In this document: positions 63,614-64,000 of the stretch, piece after piece
Position numbering within the stretch: position 1 is the first letter of the stretch
Layout of the letters: each line of letters starts with the position of its first letter
Source of the DNA: Leptolyngbya sp. KIOST-1
GTDB lineage: Bacteria > Cyanobacteriota > Cyanobacteriia > Phormidesmidales > Phormidesmidaceae
Assembly: GCF_000763385.1 (NCBI RefSeq)
Contig: NZ_JQFA01000002.1
Coordinates: 3,162,001 to 3,226,000, forward strand
Direction of reading: 5' to 3'
DNA length: 64,000 bases
Notes under the pieces: generated by a model
What the model saw: the letters and a program-made list of their open reading frames with translations, nothing else
Databases searched by the model: none
What the model was told of the DNA's origin: nothing
Translations under genes and position numbers: made by a program

Positions 63614-64000
63614 CTAGCTCATGGCGGTGGAGCTGCGATCGTAGCCAGAGAAATCGTGGGGCATTTTGCCCTGGATATGGCTTTCGTAGTGGGCCGCATC
63701 CTCTATGGGCATACCGACTTCAGCGGCTAAGCGCACCATCATGCCCTGTTCGCGCCGACGGCTGCGCTGGTGGCGGCGAATGAACAGGTTTCTTGCCAGG
63801 TCAGGAATGTTAGTAGCCATGGGTGCAGCCGTGACAATAGTTTCAGTGACAACAACAGTCTCGGTAACCACAGCCGGGGCGGACAGGCTGGCGGCCACTG
63901 CCGGAATTTCGATCGGAGCGACCGGAGCAGGAAGTGCCGTGCCTGTGCGATAGGGAACCCCACGCCAGGTCAAATTCGCGGAGGGTTGAGCGGGCAGGTC
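63614..64000 (-). CDS. DUF4278 domain-containing protein, 5' end beyond the window
   Basis: Reading frame open to the right edge, about 128 residues visible. The first part ends in LTWRGVPYR, the short strand motif typical of DUF4278 proteins. A Val/Thr/Ala-rich linker follows, then a helical C-terminal tail with RNLFIRRHQRSRRREQGMM and ESHIQGKM...YDRSSTAMS, which I recall from other cyanobacterial DUF4278 proteins. An internal ATG at 63820 is possible but would discard the DUF4278 motif. Function unknown. Convergent with the lipM-like gene, with only three bases between the stops. Confidence 0.7.
   Translation of the reverse strand, partial: DLPAQPSANLTWRGVPYRTGTALPAPVAPIEIPAVAASLSAPAVVTETVVVTETIVTAAPMATNIPDLARNLFIRRHQRSRRREQGMMVRLAAEVGMPIEDAAHYESHIQGKMPHDFSGYDRSSTAMS

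Noticed and set aside
62707-63783. 358-codon plus-strand frame overlapping lipA and lipM-like genes
   Set aside because: Pro/Arg/Ala-rich out-of-frame translation; both real genes carry catalytic motifs.

Overview
The window looks like chromosomal DNA from a GC-rich, probably filamentous, non-heterocystous cyanobacterium (Leptolyngbya/Nodosilinea-like; this is inference). The evidence is the abundance of the HIP1 palindrome GCGATCGC and a set of genes typical of cyanobacteria: UPF0182, DUF3086, DUF3119, DUF4330, DUF4278, a CHASE2-Ser/Thr kinase, a SigC-like group 2 sigma factor and type III pantothenate kinase. I see no rRNA, convincing tRNA, CRISPR array or intact insertion sequence.

Layout. 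1-1181: 3'-truncated UvrD/Rep-type helicase. 1714-7527: a tightly packed minus-strand operon of five genes with overlapping starts and stops: HDO-type diiron oxygenase, enolase-superfamily epimerase, GH3 acyl-adenylate ligase, membrane protein and CocE/NonD hydrolase. It reads as an undescribed small-molecule amide or peptide pathway and is my main candidate for a new system. 7915-13996: lipoprotein, murJ, NERD protein, adenine deaminase, membrane protein and ChaB. 14159-19446: an AT-rich island with a MazF toxin-antitoxin module, DUF2283, a duplicated and broken S1-like gene, an orphan pair, and a two-gene BcgI-like type IIB restriction system, ending at a 110-bp foldback repeat. 19651-23738: a 1131-aa tubulin-like GTPase divergent from a membrane coiled-coil protein. 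23849-31865: UPF0182, a 1178-aa hyperacidic repeat protein with a C-terminal membrane anchor, and purB.

32684-45120: glycosyltransferase, CPA2 antiporter with Usp domains, DoxX, small conserved proteins, a TPR protein pair, murF, and DUF3086-DUF3119-MlaE. 45550-56374: an active/inactive M16 peptidase pair, CHASE2 kinase, TetR regulator with candidate tandem operators, bioB, DUF4330, M48 protease and coaX. 56978-64000: priA, a DnaA-box cluster, a sigC-like gene, folB, lipA-lipM and a 5'-truncated DUF4278 gene.

Two families of small dispersed repeats (A, 30316 and 37672; B, 37804, 51750 and 55411) punctuate the intergenic spaces. One B copy supplies the last codons and stop of coaX. A palindromic repeat and a minisatellite have expanded the coding sequence of priA. 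Cofactor synthesis (biotin, lipoate, CoA, folate) and envelope biogenesis (murJ, murF, MlaE) are recurring themes.
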